Shown: positions 34,072 to 42,758 of the stretch, piece by piece
Layout of the letters: each line of letters starts with the position of its first letter
Numbering within the stretch: position 1 is the stretch's first letter
Assembly: GCF_000772045.1 (NCBI RefSeq)
Contig: NZ_CP009754.1
Span: 1,550,001-1,614,000, forward strand
DNA from: Streptomyces sp. CCM_MD2014
GTDB lineage: Bacteria > Actinomycetota > Actinomycetes > Streptomycetales > Streptomycetaceae
Length of the DNA: 64,000 nucleotides
Direction: 5' to 3'
Made by a program: the position numbers and the translations under genes
The notes under the pieces: model-generated
Told to the model about the DNA's origin: nothing
The model's input: the letters and a program-made list of their open reading frames with translations, nothing else
Database searches by the model: none

Positions 34072-35858
34072 GCGCCCACCACCACATCCAGTCCACGCCG
34101 GAAGACGACGCCGACCTCGCGCGCTGGGACGACGACGGCGCCCCGCCCGCCCAACCCCGCTCCTCCCCGGCCGCGTGGCTGCGCGTGGGAGCCGAACTCG
34201 GCGACCGGCTGGTCGCCCTCTCCGGCCGCCAGGACCTCCTCGTCACCTGCCGCCCCGGCACGCGCAGCGGCGCACCGGCCGCCTACTTCCCCACGCTGGG
34301 CGAGGTCGAGTTCGACGCCCGCCTGTTCGCACCCCTCCAGCCCCACGAGATCCATCCGCGGATCGTGGGCGACGAGGAGCGGTATCCCGCCGCCTGGGGA
34401 GTGTTCGTCCACGAGGCCGCGCACGCCGCCCACTCCGTGTGGACACAGCCTGCCGGAGCCGACCCCCGTGTCGTCGAGGCCGCGCTCCTGCTGGAGGAGA
34501 GCCGCGTCGAAGGCGCGCACCTGATCACGCGGCCCACGGACCGCACGTACCTGCGCACCAGTGCCCGAACCCTGGTCATGCCCGACATCGCCCACCCCAC
34601 CCTCCAGGGCATCGGACAGGCCGCCGCCGCGGCGGCCCTGATCCTTGGCCGCCGTGACGTCGGCATCCTGGACGCCGGCGAGACCCGGGCCGTCGCCGAT
34701 CTGTGCGAAAAGGTTCTGGGCCAAGACCTGCTGGCCACCCTCACCCGCATCTGGACCGCAGCTCACCAGTGCGCCGACCACGACGCCACGACCATGCTCG
34801 CGCACGGTCAACAGTGGTGCGACGCTCTGGACGCCGCGGCCCCCGCCCTGCCCGTGCCGGAGGGCCTCTCCGATCTGCTGTCCGGCGCCGTGAAGGTCGT
34901 CATGGACCACGCGGCAGCCACCGACGCGGCCGACCTCGCGGCACAGGACGCAGCGGCCAACGCCATGGCGTCGCGCTCCAAGGCGCAGGCTCAGGACCGC
35001 GCCCAGCGGGCCCGCCAGCGACGCAAAGCCGCCGCCACCGCCAAGTCGGTCTTCAACGCCCGTAGCACCACCGTCCACCCCGACGGCACACCGGCACCCT
35101 CCGGCAACCCGGTCACCGGCACCCGCAGGCCCACCGCCGCCGAGCAGAGTGCCGCCGCGCGCCTGAGCCGCGCCCTGCGTGCCGCCGCCTACCGCGAGCG
35201 GACCGAGGAGCGGACCACCAGCCCCACCCCGCCCGGCCGCCTCAACATGCGCGCGGCCCTCGCCCGCGACGCTCAGCGCGCGGCCGGGTCGGTCCCCACA
35301 GCGGAACCGTTCACCCACACCCGCCGCCGGAACTCCCCCACCCCACCACTGCGTGTGGGGATCGCCGTCGACGTCTCCGGCTCCATGCGTGCCGCCTGCA
35401 AGCCCGTCGCCTCCGCTGCCTGGATCGTGGCACGCGCAGCAGCCCTGACCGACCCCGACTCCCGTACCGCCACCATCGCCTACGACAGGCACCTGACCGC
35501 ACTGACCCGCCCCACCCACCGAGCACCAGAGCGCGTGACGACGTTCGATGCCACCGGCGGCCACCACAACCTCGCCAACGCCATCGACGCACTCGACCAC
35601 GGCCTCGAACTCAGCCGGCCCGGCGCCGGCCGCCTCCTCGTGATCGTCACCGACGCCCACTACGGCAGCGACGAAACCGCTCAAGCCGTCACCCGCGTCA
35701 AGCAGCTCACGACCGCCGGCTGCGCCGTACTCCAGCTCACCCTCACCGCGGAATCCCGCCACTTGCCGGGGACCACCTTGCTGCACCTGCCCCAGCCCTC
35801 CAGCGCTCCCGCCGCCATCGCCAAGGCGGCCACAGACGCCATCCGCAGGACCCGCTGA
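34068..35858 (+). CDS. Metallopeptidase-like and VWA domain protein (DUF2201-like), MoxR partner
   Basis: The 596-residue protein starts at ATG 34068 and has two domains. The N-terminal one has a zinc-site motif, HEAAH at residues 115-119, and a possible third ligand in LLLEESRVEG near 143. The C-terminal one is a von Willebrand A domain with the MIDAS DVSGS at 435-439, a Thr-containing TGGHHN loop and VIVTDAHYGSD. A basic, Ala-rich linker with probable coiled coil joins them. DUF2201 proteins show the same pairing and a MoxR neighbour. Peptidase activity is not proven. Confidence 0.75.
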   Translation: MSAHHHIQSTPEDDADLARWDDDGAPPAQPRSSPAAWLRVGAELGDRLVALSGRQDLLVTCRPGTRSGAPAAYFPTLGEVEFDARLFAPLQPHEIHPRIVGDEERYPAAWGVFVHEAAHAAHSVWTQPAGADPRVVEAALLLEESRVEGAHLITRPTDRTYLRTSARTLVMPDIAHPTLQGIGQAAAAAALILGRRDVGILDAGETRAVADLCEKVLGQDLLATLTRIWTAAHQCADHDATTMLAHGQQWCDALDAAAPALPVPEGLSDLLSGAVKVVMDHAAATDAADLAAQDAAANAMASRSKAQAQDRAQRARQRRKAAATAKSVFNARSTTVHPDGTPAPSGNPVTGTRRPTAAEQSAAARLSRALRAAAYRERTEERTTSPTPPGRLNMRAALARDAQRAAGSVPTAEPFTHTRRRNSPTPPLRVGIAVDVSGSMRAACKPVASAAWIVARAAALTDPDSRTATIAYDRHLTALTRPTHRAPERVTTFDATGGHHNLANAIDALDHGLELSRPGAGRLLVIVTDAHYGSDETAQAVTRVKQLTTAGCAVLQLTLTAESRHLPGTTLLHLPQPSSAPAAIAKAATDAIRRTR

Positions 35859-35970
35859 GACGACGCGGCAGAAGGCGGAAGCGTCCCCGAGACCACCGCC
35901 AAGCACTCCAGACCACCCCCGTCCGCCGCATGACTCGTGCAACCCCAACCGTCAACGAAAGGCACTCGAT

Positions 35971-36525
35971 TTGAAGCCCCAGACCAGCAGCCCGACCTCG
36001 AACGTAACGCCCATCAAACGGAGTACCCCGGGGGTGAGTACGCACTGGACCGTGGAGCACGCCTGCTCCCACCGGGTAGATCACGACCTGTCCAACCGCC
36101 CCGCCGACAAGCGGGCCGGCTTCGCCCGTTGGCTCGCGTCGAAGGACTGCACCGACTGCTGGAAGGCGACGCGCGACGCCGACTCCGCGTCCAAGGAAAA
36201 GTGGCTCGCGGAGAAGCGCGCCGAGGAGCAGGAGGCAGCCGCCACCTGGGCCAAGCAGTTCGACATGCCGCAACTGGAGGGCCCGGCCAAGGCCCTGGAC
36301 TGGGGTGAGCGCTCCCGCCATCAGCTGATGATGGCCGCGCACACCGCCCTGGTCATCGAGGGCAGTTGGGACGAGGCGGACTGGGCGGAGCTGGAGGAAA
36401 AGGCCCGCTCCATAACCCGTGCCGGATGGTGGATCGACCAGCGCGACTCCGAAGGCACTGACCTGCTCGAACTCCTCGACGCAGCCACCGAGACGGACCG
36501 CGGGACGGAGAACCCGTTCCGCTGA
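35971..36525 (+). CDS. Small accessory protein with Cys/His pair region
   Basis: This 184-residue protein starts at TTG 35971 behind GAAAGG. Near the N-terminus, VEHACSHRVDHDL and KDCTDCWKAT carry three Cys and several His that could form a zinc ribbon. The rest is charged and helical (KEKWLAEKRAEEQEAAATWAKQF) with Trp-rich segments (GSWDEADWAELEEKARS). It ends eight bases before repeat copy 2. I do not recognise the family; nucleic-acid binding is a guess from the Cys pattern. Confidence 0.6.
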   Translation: MKPQTSSPTSNVTPIKRSTPGVSTHWTVEHACSHRVDHDLSNRPADKRAGFARWLASKDCTDCWKATRDADSASKEKWLAEKRAEEQEAAATWAKQFDMPQLEGPAKALDWGERSRHQLMMAAHTALVIEGSWDEADWAELEEKARSITRAGWWIDQRDSEGTDLLELLDAATETDRGTENPFR

Positions 36526-36532
36526 CGGCGGA

Positions 36533-36589
36533 GCAACATAGCCGGGAAACGCCGGTTAGCCAAACCGGCGTTCCTCCGGACTATTGATG
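36533..36589 (+). repeat. Three-copy hairpin element, copy 2
   Basis: GCAACATAGC is followed by a 10-bp stem (AACGCCGGTT, loop AGCCA, AACCGGCGTT) and then ACTATTGATG. The outer stem pairs differ from copies 1 and 3 but still pair. It lies in the 100-bp gap between two plus-strand genes. Confidence 0.85.
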
Positions 36590-36625
36590 CTCCCACCCCG
36601 ACAGCCATCGCGTGGAAGGAACCGC

Positions 36626-37063
36626 GTGCTCCCTCCGTCCTGGGACCATCAGCCCACCCCCGTCACCGCCCTCACCCCCGACCCGCTCACTCCCACCCGA
36701 GATATCACTCACGCCCACTTTCAGGCCGGGGACACCGTCGTCGTCCTCAAGGGGGTGGCCGGCGGAGAACTGTGGGGAGACTCCATGCGCATCGTCGCCC
36801 CCTCCTGGCACACCCCCACCGACGAGGACGGATGGCGACTGCGTGACCCCACCGGGGGTGCCCAGTCCTACGTCACCGCTCACCCCCGCTACCTCGTGCA
36901 CCTCTCGCGCCGCTGCCCGGACTGCCTGATCTACCTGCGGGCCATGGAAGACGCCCTCCTTACGGGGTTCGCCGGCCGCGACGAGCTGATCGACTGCGGC
37001 TGGTACACCACCACCGCCCTGGGCCAGCTCGTGCACACCGCAGACACCAGGGGCGGCCGGTGA
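36626..37063 (+). CDS. Small accessory protein downstream of repeat copy 2
   Basis: This 145-residue protein starts at GTG 36626, five bases after GGAAGGA. It has a beta-rich first half (FQAGDTVVVLKGVAGGELWGD, WHTPTDEDGWRLRDP) resembling a small barrel, then SRRCPDCLIYLRAMED, where CPDC suggests a metal site. It overlaps the next gene by GTGA. The 37 bases between the repeat element and its start could make it a target of regulation by that element. Function unknown. Confidence 0.6.
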   Translation: MLPPSWDHQPTPVTALTPDPLTPTRDITHAHFQAGDTVVVLKGVAGGELWGDSMRIVAPSWHTPTDEDGWRLRDPTGGAQSYVTAHPRYLVHLSRRCPDCLIYLRAMEDALLTGFAGRDELIDCGWYTTTALGQLVHTADTRGGR

Positions 37064-37848
37064 CTCCCCCCACGAACCGCCCCGACCGTGCCGCTGCGCT
37101 CCACAAGGCCAGGGCCCGAGCCACCGCAACTGCGGACGATCCTTCCTGGCCGCTGCACCTGGCCGAAGACCTCCACGGCATCCGGGCCGACTGGAAGACC
37201 TCATCCGAGGTGTGCGCGGACGCCGCCTGGGCGGCACGGTCAACCGGCCGCAGCGTCCTGGGCCTGCTGTCCCCCGAGGATGTCCTCGCAACGAACCGCG
37301 ATCCGATCACCACCCGCACCTTGGCGCATCTGTACCTGAGCGCCCTGCGGTTCGACTTCCGCTGCCCCACCCTCCAGCGCCTCGTCGAACAGCTCGCGCA
37401 GACCGCGCGTCAGCCGCTGGACTGCTACACCCGCGCCCTGTATGCCTTCGCGCTGCTGGGCCAGTCCCGCCCCGAGGGCCTGATGGTCATGGACGAGGTC
37501 CTCGCCATGGCCGAGGAGCACCCCAAGACCCTGCACGTCCTGCTGCACGGGCTGTGGCTCGGCCAGGACCTGGACGAGGGTGCGGAGCGTCTCCTGGCCC
37601 TCAGCTTGCGGCCCGCCCTCGCCACCGGCACCGATCCGATCGTCCTCTTCCGCACGGCGGGTGCCCTGCGCCGGCTGGGCCGGTACGACGAGGGGCTGAG
37701 CGCCATCGACAGGGCGATCGACTGTCTTCCGCCAGGAGACATTTCGGTTCACGCCGACCTGGTGCGCGAGCGCTCGCTGCTCTGTGCAGCCCGCGACCTT
37801 TATCAGCACCGGTCACCCACCCGCGCGTCGAGTGGGGTGCCGTCGTGA
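37060..37848 (+). CDS. TPR-like helical protein
   Basis: The 262-residue protein starts at GTG 37060, overlapping the previous stop. It is almost fully helical with tetratricopeptide-like pairs, for example DCYTRALYAFALLGQSRPEG, HVLLHGLWLGQDLDEGAERL and LFRTAGALRRLGRYDEGLSA. Such repeats usually mediate protein contacts. It is coupled to the relaxase-like gene by GTGA, so it may be a partner of that protein. No catalytic motif is present. Confidence 0.6.
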   Translation: MTPPTNRPDRAAALHKARARATATADDPSWPLHLAEDLHGIRADWKTSSEVCADAAWAARSTGRSVLGLLSPEDVLATNRDPITTRTLAHLYLSALRFDFRCPTLQRLVEQLAQTARQPLDCYTRALYAFALLGQSRPEGLMVMDEVLAMAEEHPKTLHVLLHGLWLGQDLDEGAERLLALSLRPALATGTDPIVLFRTAGALRRLGRYDEGLSAIDRAIDCLPPGDISVHADLVRERSLLCAARDLYQHRSPTRASSGVPS

Positions 37849-38693
37849 TCCCCCGCCTGCATGCAAGGGCCCACTCGCCGCGCGAGCCGCTGGCCGAGGC
37901 GCTCGGGCGGCCCCTTTCCCCGAACGAGGGTCTGACGGAGTACACCGTGGTCGCCCACTGGCCGGGCCTGGACTACTACACCCCGGACGACGAGCAGAGG
38001 ACCTGGACGTCCGTTGAGTGGGCCGAGCACCTCGAAGATCCGTACCTGGAGCATCCGTTCGCTGCCAGCCCGGACGATGACCGGCACGCGATCCTCCATC
38101 TCGACGTCCGGCTCCATCCGGACGACCGGGAGCTGACCGGCCCCGAGTGGTCCGAAACCGCCCACCGGTTCGCACGGGCCGCTGGTATCGAGGTACCTGG
38201 CGCCGCAGAGCACGGCTGGCGGTGGATCGCTGTCCAGGGCCAGCCCGGACGTCTGGATCTGATCGCCAACCTGATCCACCTCGACGGTACCTGGCGCATC
38301 CCTCCCGCCGACATCCTGCGACGGCTTGCGGATGAAGCGCGCCGCATAGAGCAGGACCTGAACCTGATCCCCGTCCGCACCGGCACCACGCAGTGGTCCG
38401 CTGCCCGTACGGTCCCGACCGCATCGGCGCAGCTCGCCGGCGTCCTCACGCAGCTCGCCGACGAACAGGCCGGCCCGCTGGCCACGGTCCGCGGACTGGT
38501 CGAGCACACCGCTTACCGGATCGCCCGCCAACCGGGGGTTGCCGGCACGGACACGGCACACCGTCTGGAGCTGATCGCCCGCCGCCTCCATGCGATTCAG
38601 CAGGACCTGGACGCCACTGCGGCCCATCTGGCCCAGCCCCGGACCGCCGCCGCACCGGCCGCGGCCCGGCGCACCACCCACCGATCTCCGTAG
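37845..38693 (+). CDS. Relaxase-like protein lacking the histidine motif
   Basis: This 282-residue protein starts at GTG 37845. From about 80 to 185 it follows the actinobacterial relaxase/mobilisation nuclease pattern: HAILHLDVRLHPDDRELTGP, HRFARAAGIEVPG, WRWIAVQGQ, LIANLIHLDGTW and EARRIEQDLNLIPV. Family members carry His-x-His in the segment that here reads PGRLDLIANL, so the metal-binding residues are lost. The catalytic Tyr region is also not obvious. It may still bind DNA or recruit substrate to the coupling protein. The C-terminal 90 residues are helical. Confidence 0.7.
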   Translation: MIPRLHARAHSPREPLAEALGRPLSPNEGLTEYTVVAHWPGLDYYTPDDEQRTWTSVEWAEHLEDPYLEHPFAASPDDDRHAILHLDVRLHPDDRELTGPEWSETAHRFARAAGIEVPGAAEHGWRWIAVQGQPGRLDLIANLIHLDGTWRIPPADILRRLADEARRIEQDLNLIPVRTGTTQWSAARTVPTASAQLAGVLTQLADEQAGPLATVRGLVEHTAYRIARQPGVAGTDTAHRLELIARRLHAIQQDLDATAAHLAQPRTAAAPAAARRTTHRSP

Positions 38694-38706
38694 GAGAAAC
38701 GTCTCT

Positions 38707-39411
38707 TTGCCCCGCACCACCGGCCGCTTCCTGGACATCCGCCGTGACCCGCACTCCGGCGAACTCCTCGCCCGCGGGGGCGACGCTGAGGCACACAGCA
38801 TCCTCCAGCGCGCGGGATTCGTCGCTGTCGTCCGCCTCCACGAGAACTACCACCGCGCCCCCGCCGGCCTGACCGAGGACGAGGAGTCCCGTCTCGCCAC
38901 CGATGCCGTAGGGCGCCTGCGGGCCGTCGGGTACCACGTCGACTGCGACGAGCCCTTCGACACCGAAGCCCGCCCCGCGGCCTATCCCACGCTCGGCGCC
39001 TCGGTCTCCCACCTCGCCGAACGCCTCCGCGAGGCCACCGACACCACCGAGGCAGCCGACATCCTCACCGAACTCACCGCGCCCCACGACGGCATCCTCG
39101 CCGGGTTCGAGGAAACCCTCGGCGCACTGGCGGAGTTCTTCGACGGCCTCGGCGACGCGAGCGATCCGTACACCGCCGGGCGCCTGCGCTACCTCGCCGA
39201 CGCATACGTCCGCGTCATCCGCTCCGACCTCGCGCACACCCGCGGACGGCTGGCCGACCGGCACGCCCCTCACCCCGGCCGCCGCGCCTGCTCAGAGCAG
39301 GTTCCCGACCACGAGACCGAACGCTCCGCGGTGTGCGCCTGCCCGCCCCCGCCGCGTGCCCTGCCGGCCCCGGCACCGCCACCCGTCGGTGCCACCCGCC
39401 TGCGCCGCTGA
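38707..39411 (+). CDS. GF/LP-domain plus helical-domain accessory protein
   Basis: The 234-residue protein starts at TTG 38707 behind GGAGA. The N-terminal 90 residues are the small domain (FLDIRRDPHSGELLARGGDA, ILQRAGFVAVVRLHENYHRAP, LRAVGYHVDCDEPF). Then comes a helical domain (LRE...AADILTELTAPHDGILAGFEETL) also present at 40192 and 41549, and a Pro-rich tail with two Cys. The combination suggests domain shuffling within this array. Function unknown. Confidence 0.65.
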   Translation: MPRTTGRFLDIRRDPHSGELLARGGDAEAHSILQRAGFVAVVRLHENYHRAPAGLTEDEESRLATDAVGRLRAVGYHVDCDEPFDTEARPAAYPTLGASVSHLAERLREATDTTEAADILTELTAPHDGILAGFEETLGALAEFFDGLGDASDPYTAGRLRYLADAYVRVIRSDLAHTRGRLADRHAPHPGRRACSEQVPDHETERSAVCACPPPPRALPAPAPPPVGATRLRR

Positions 39412-39436
39412 GCCCCTTCAACTGCCCAAGGACACC

Positions 39437-40195
39437 ATGCACGACCACGTCAACTCCGAGCGCCTTGCCTCTTACGCCGACGTCCTCGCCGGCGAACTCC
39501 CCGACACCTGGACCAGCACCCACCTGACGGGCGACGACAAGGACGACCTCGCCGAACTCACCGACCGCATCTGGGACCTGAACCTGGTCGCCGCCTCCCT
39601 GGCCGGACACCCCCTGCAGCAGGCAGCCGTCCTCAGCCGCCCCGACGGCGCCCAGCTCGTCCTGATCGACCGGCACGACGAACGCGACGGCTTCCTCCTC
39701 GCCGCCGTCGCCCCGCACGCCCTGCCGGACGAGGCGTACCGCGGCGTCCCCGAGCCCAACGGCATCGCCCTGACCGACGACCCGTTCCTCGGCGCCGAGC
39801 AGGTCGCAAATGATCTGCTCGTCCGCTACGACCGTGCGCTCGCCCAGGTGAGGCACAACGCCCTGGACGGCATCCAGCCCTCCCAGCCGGACCGGGTCGT
39901 CCTGACCTGGCAGCCGGACGGCAGCGTCGCCACCGCCCCCGCCGACGACCGGGCCGGCACCATCCTCGCCGCCCACGGCTTCATCCAGGACCCGCGCAGC
40001 GGCATCTACCGCCTGAGTGGCGACGACACCCAGGCCCAGGCCCGCGCCCTGCGCGAGATCGGCCCGCAGCTCGACGCGCTCGGCATCGGCACCGCCCTCC
40101 AGCACCCCGCCGGACGCCACGCGCCCACCTCTGCCCCGGCCTCCATGCCGCCGGCCCCCACCGGCACCCGCACACCCACCGCCAGGACGCGATGA
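39437..40195 (+). CDS. Accessory protein with two small alpha/beta domains
   Basis: The 252-residue protein starts at ATG 39437 behind AAGGA. The first ~140 residues are a unique region (SRPDGAQLVLIDRHDERDGFLLAAV). Residues about 155-230 repeat the small domain: LTWQPDGSVATAPADDR, ILAAHGFIQDPRSGIYRLSGD and an amphipathic helix ending LDALGIGTALQHP. It most resembles the N-terminus of the protein at 29693. It overlaps the next gene by ATGA. Function unknown. Confidence 0.65.
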   Translation: MHDHVNSERLASYADVLAGELPDTWTSTHLTGDDKDDLAELTDRIWDLNLVAASLAGHPLQQAAVLSRPDGAQLVLIDRHDERDGFLLAAVAPHALPDEAYRGVPEPNGIALTDDPFLGAEQVANDLLVRYDRALAQVRHNALDGIQPSQPDRVVLTWQPDGSVATAPADDRAGTILAAHGFIQDPRSGIYRLSGDDTQAQARALREIGPQLDALGIGTALQHPAGRHAPTSAPASMPPAPTGTRTPTARTR

Positions 40196-40851
40196 ACCAG
40201 ACGGAGCCCGACTTCTGGGTCCTGGAGTACGTCACCATCACCAAGGACCCCCGTACCGGACTGGTCGTGGCCATCGGCGGCACCGAGCAGGCAGCAGACA
40301 TCCTTCAGCGGACCGGCGGCTTCCTCACCTCTCCCGGACCCCGCGGGGACTACCACCGTCTTCCGCACGGCCTGCCCATCGAGCAGCAGCGCCTGAAGGC
40401 GACCACCGCCTCGCACGCCCTGCTCGCCGCCGGCCACAGCGTCCACCTCGACCCCGCCCTGAACATGCTGGCCACCCCCGACGGCGACCGTGACGCAGCC
40501 CTGCGCTACCTCACCCAACTCGCCGAGCGGGCCTCGGCCGCCGAGACCAGCAGCGAGGTGGCCGAGGTCCTGACCGAGGTCGCGGCCCCCGTGCACGGGC
40601 TGCTGCCCCTGACCAGAGAAGTGATCGTCCGCGCCTGGATCTCCGCCAGCGATCTCCACGGCGCCGCGCTCGGCGACGAACCCGAGCCCATCGCACGGCT
40701 CGGTAGCACGGCCAACTCCCTGAGCGAAGCCGCCCGCGTCATCCTGCGCGCCCGCAACCACGCCGCCCGCCCGGCGCAGCCGCCAGCGACCGCACCGGCC
40801 CCGACACCGGCAGCGGGCCGTGCACAGCCCCCGGTTTCCCGCCGCCGCTGA
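40192..40851 (+). CDS. GF/LP-domain plus helical-domain accessory protein
   Basis: This 219-residue protein starts at ATG 40192. Its small domain reads WVLEYVTITKDPRTGLVVAI, ILQRTGGFLTSPGPRGDYHRLP and ALLAAGHSVHLDPALN. The helical domain follows with LTEVAAPVHGLLPLTREVI, parallel to 38707. The tail is Pro/Ala-rich. It is the best full-length guide for the frameshifted gene at 32489. It is encoded in a run of coupled plus-strand genes. Function unknown. Confidence 0.65.
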   Translation: MNQTEPDFWVLEYVTITKDPRTGLVVAIGGTEQAADILQRTGGFLTSPGPRGDYHRLPHGLPIEQQRLKATTASHALLAAGHSVHLDPALNMLATPDGDRDAALRYLTQLAERASAAETSSEVAEVLTEVAAPVHGLLPLTREVIVRAWISASDLHGAALGDEPEPIARLGSTANSLSEAARVILRARNHAARPAQPPATAPAPTPAAGRAQPPVSRRR

Positions 40852-40868
40852 CCCCGGAGTAGAAACGT

Positions 40869-41276
40869 ATGGCCAATCTGGCCGACGAGTACGGCACAGA
40901 CGTCGAGATCTACATCAAGGCCCTGACGACCACCATCCACGCCGACACCCCCACCGGCGCCCCCGCCGGCCTCCACGACCTGCTGGAACAGCTCGGCCTC
41001 GAACGCCACGAATACCCCACAGGCGAGCCGCTCTACATCTGGCACACCGTGCCCGACCACCTCGGTGCCGAGGAGCAGAAACACCTGGCGAACCGCGCCA
41101 TCCCCGCCCTGCTCCTGGCCGGATACACGGTCAACTGCGACCCCGAAGTCTTCGACGAGGCCCTCTACCAGCAGGCCGTGCACCGCCTCCAGGCGCGCGC
41201 GGCCCGACCCGCCCCGCAGCAACCGGCGCCCGCCAGTCCCCCCTCGCACTCCGCACCGGCCCGCCGCACCCCGTAA
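40869..41276 (+). CDS. Small GF/LP-like domain protein
   Basis: The 135-residue protein starts at ATG 40869, with CGGAGTAG upstream. It is a single small domain (DVEIYIKALTTTIHADTPTG, LLEQLGLERHEYPTGEPLYIW, ALLLAGYTVNCDPEVF) with a Pro/Ala tail. The layout of strand, helix, xYxIW/LP turn, helix and final strand follows the family at 38707 and 40192 with low identity. A strong hairpin terminator follows the stop. Function unknown. Confidence 0.6.
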   Translation: MANLADEYGTDVEIYIKALTTTIHADTPTGAPAGLHDLLEQLGLERHEYPTGEPLYIWHTVPDHLGAEEQKHLANRAIPALLLAGYTVNCDPEVFDEALYQQAVHRLQARAARPAPQQPAPASPPSHSAPARRTP

Positions 41277-41280
41277 GCCC

Positions 41281-41311
41281 GGGCGGCCCCGGCACCACGC
41301 CGGGGCCGCCC
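41281..41311 (+). terminator. Terminator hairpin after 40869-41276
   Basis: A perfect 13-bp stem GGGCGGCCCCGGC / GCCGGGGCCGCCC with loop ACCAC begins five bases after the TAA stop. It probably ends the preceding run of accessory genes. Confidence 0.75.
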
Positions 41312-41340
41312 ACCCCCCGCCCGATTCCACGGAGAAACCC

Positions 41341-41526
41341 GTAGCAGAACGCACACCCGCACCGATCAGCCATCGGCTCAAACCCCGGCTCGCAACCGCC
41401 CTGTTCCGCCGCTATCTACGCGCCTGTATCACGGCCGGCCCCGACCGCGCCTCCCCACTGGCCGGCGCCCGCCCGGAAGCCGTCCCCAACGAGGCGCAAC
41501 GCGTCGGGCAGCGCCACCACCACTGA
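41341..41526 (+). CDS. Possible 61-aa protein with apparent GTA start
   Basis: After GGAGA (41331-41335) and five bases, the frame opens at GTA: VAERTPAPISHRLKPRLATA, then LFRRYLRACITAGPDRA, ending QRVGQRHHH. The frame has no ATG, GTG or TTG between the terminator hairpin and this point. The basic helical stretch with RRYLR resembles the start of the protein at 43942 (LRRLNRYLRHSERIL). It may be a short true gene or the remnant of a longer one. Confidence 0.35.
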   Translation, partial: VAERTPAPISHRLKPRLATALFRRYLRACITAGPDRASPLAGARPEAVPNEAQRVGQRHHH

Positions 41527-41548
41527 CCGTCCACGCACCCGGAGGAGC

Positions 41549-41932
41549 ATGTCCCACCCCGCCCCCTACCCGGTGAGACTGGCCGACGAGATCACCCGCC
41601 AGCTCGGCCAGCTCTCCGACCACCTCTCCCAGCTTCCCCCGCCCCAGGCAGCGCAGGTCATCGCCCGCGTCCTCGACCCGGACAACGGAGTCCTCGGCGG
41701 CGTCACTCACCTCGTCATCACCGGCAGCCACTTCGCCAAGAGCGAGGCAGAACGAGGCGCCCTGCCAGCGGAGGTATGGCTCGCCTTGGGCCGTGCCGCC
41801 AACGAACTGCACGACATCAGCCTGGACCTGGACGAGCACCAGGACCTCCTCCAGCACCTCGGCACCCGACCGGACACCAGCGCGGCGAAGCCTCCGGCTC
41901 CCGCCCCGCTCGTCGTACGGCGGCGCCGGTGA
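41549..41932 (+). CDS. Small helical accessory protein
   Basis: This 127-residue protein starts at ATG 41549 behind GGAGGAGC. The sequence RQLGQLSDHLSQLPPPQAAQ, then VIARVLDPDNGVLGGVTHLV, parallels the helical domains of 38707 and 40192, here without the small domain in front. NELHDISLDLDEHQDLLQHL forms a final helix. The stop TGA overlaps the next GTG by three bases. Function unknown. Confidence 0.6.
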   Translation: MSHPAPYPVRLADEITRQLGQLSDHLSQLPPPQAAQVIARVLDPDNGVLGGVTHLVITGSHFAKSEAERGALPAEVWLALGRAANELHDISLDLDEHQDLLQHLGTRPDTSAAKPPAPAPLVVRRRR

Positions 41933-42732
41933 AGAAGAAGCAGTGGCAGGGCTGGGGGCCGGGCGAGCAGGCCGAGCAGCACTACCTCGTCCAGCCCCGT
42001 GCCCTGGCCGGCGGCGGTGACGTCCGGCACGTCTCGGAGTTCCTGCGCGCCTCGGGCTGGCGGGAGAAGTCGAAGAAGGGCGGCCCGCTGCTCATGGAGA
42101 GCCCGGACCGCACCGTCCGCGTCGCCTACGACCCCTACATCCTGCCGGGCGGATGGACCATCCACGGCCGGGCAGGCGGCGCGACCGGTGAATGGTCTGC
42201 GCACCTGGGCCGGCAGACTCCGGTGGAGATCGTCGCCGGTCTGACCGACGCCCTCACCCGCCCCCGCTCCGCACACGCCCCCAACGTCTGGGCACCTCTG
42301 CAGGAGCAGAACTGGCACACGCGGTTCGAGGGCCAAGACTATTCGGCGAGCAGCCCCGACGGCACCGCGTGGATGCAGTTCCGCCAGGGCGTCGATGGCT
42401 CGGCGATGTGGTGGACCGGAGCGCAGGACAAGCAGGGCAACGGCTGGACTGCCCACTTCACGCCGAACACGCCGATGCACCTGGTCCAAGCCTTCTCCAC
42501 CGAACTTGCCGGCCCGGACCCGGTGATGCGCCCACGCGGACGTGTCCCGCACAGCGCCCAGATCCGGACCTGGTCGGTCTCCGTCAAGCCCTCCCAGCTC
42601 AGCGCCTGGCAGCAGGCCCGGATTACAGCTGCCCGCGCCGCCACCTGGGCCCGCAACAGCGCCCGAAGCGCCCGGCCCCGCACCACCGCCCGTCCCTACG
42701 CCCCGGCCGGCGGTGCCCGGACCCGCCGCTGA
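41929..42732 (+). CDS. DUF317 protein (two tandem domains)
   Basis: The 267-residue protein starts at GTG 41929, overlapping the previous stop. It has two DUF317-type units. The first is VQPRALAGGGDVRHVSEFL, then GWTIHGRAGGATGEWSAHLG, then TPVEIVAGLTDALT. The second is WHTRFEGQDYSASSPDGTAW, then WTAHFTPNTPMHLVQAFSTEL. The paired W-x-A-x-F-x-x-x-TP pattern repeats in 43094, 44526 and 50577. The tail is basic and Ala/Arg-rich. DUF317 proteins are nearly confined to Streptomyces-type actinobacteria and their mobile DNA; function is unknown. Confidence 0.8.
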   Translation: MKKKQWQGWGPGEQAEQHYLVQPRALAGGGDVRHVSEFLRASGWREKSKKGGPLLMESPDRTVRVAYDPYILPGGWTIHGRAGGATGEWSAHLGRQTPVEIVAGLTDALTRPRSAHAPNVWAPLQEQNWHTRFEGQDYSASSPDGTAWMQFRQGVDGSAMWWTGAQDKQGNGWTAHFTPNTPMHLVQAFSTELAGPDPVMRPRGRVPHSAQIRTWSVSVKPSQLSAWQQARITAARAATWARNSARSARPRTTARPYAPAGGARTRR

Positions 42733-42758
42733 TCTCCATCCCCATCTGAAGGAGCCCG

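Noticed and set aside
37845..38693. Calling this gene an active relaxase
   Set aside because: The His-x-His motif is absent, so nicking activity is not supported by the sequence.
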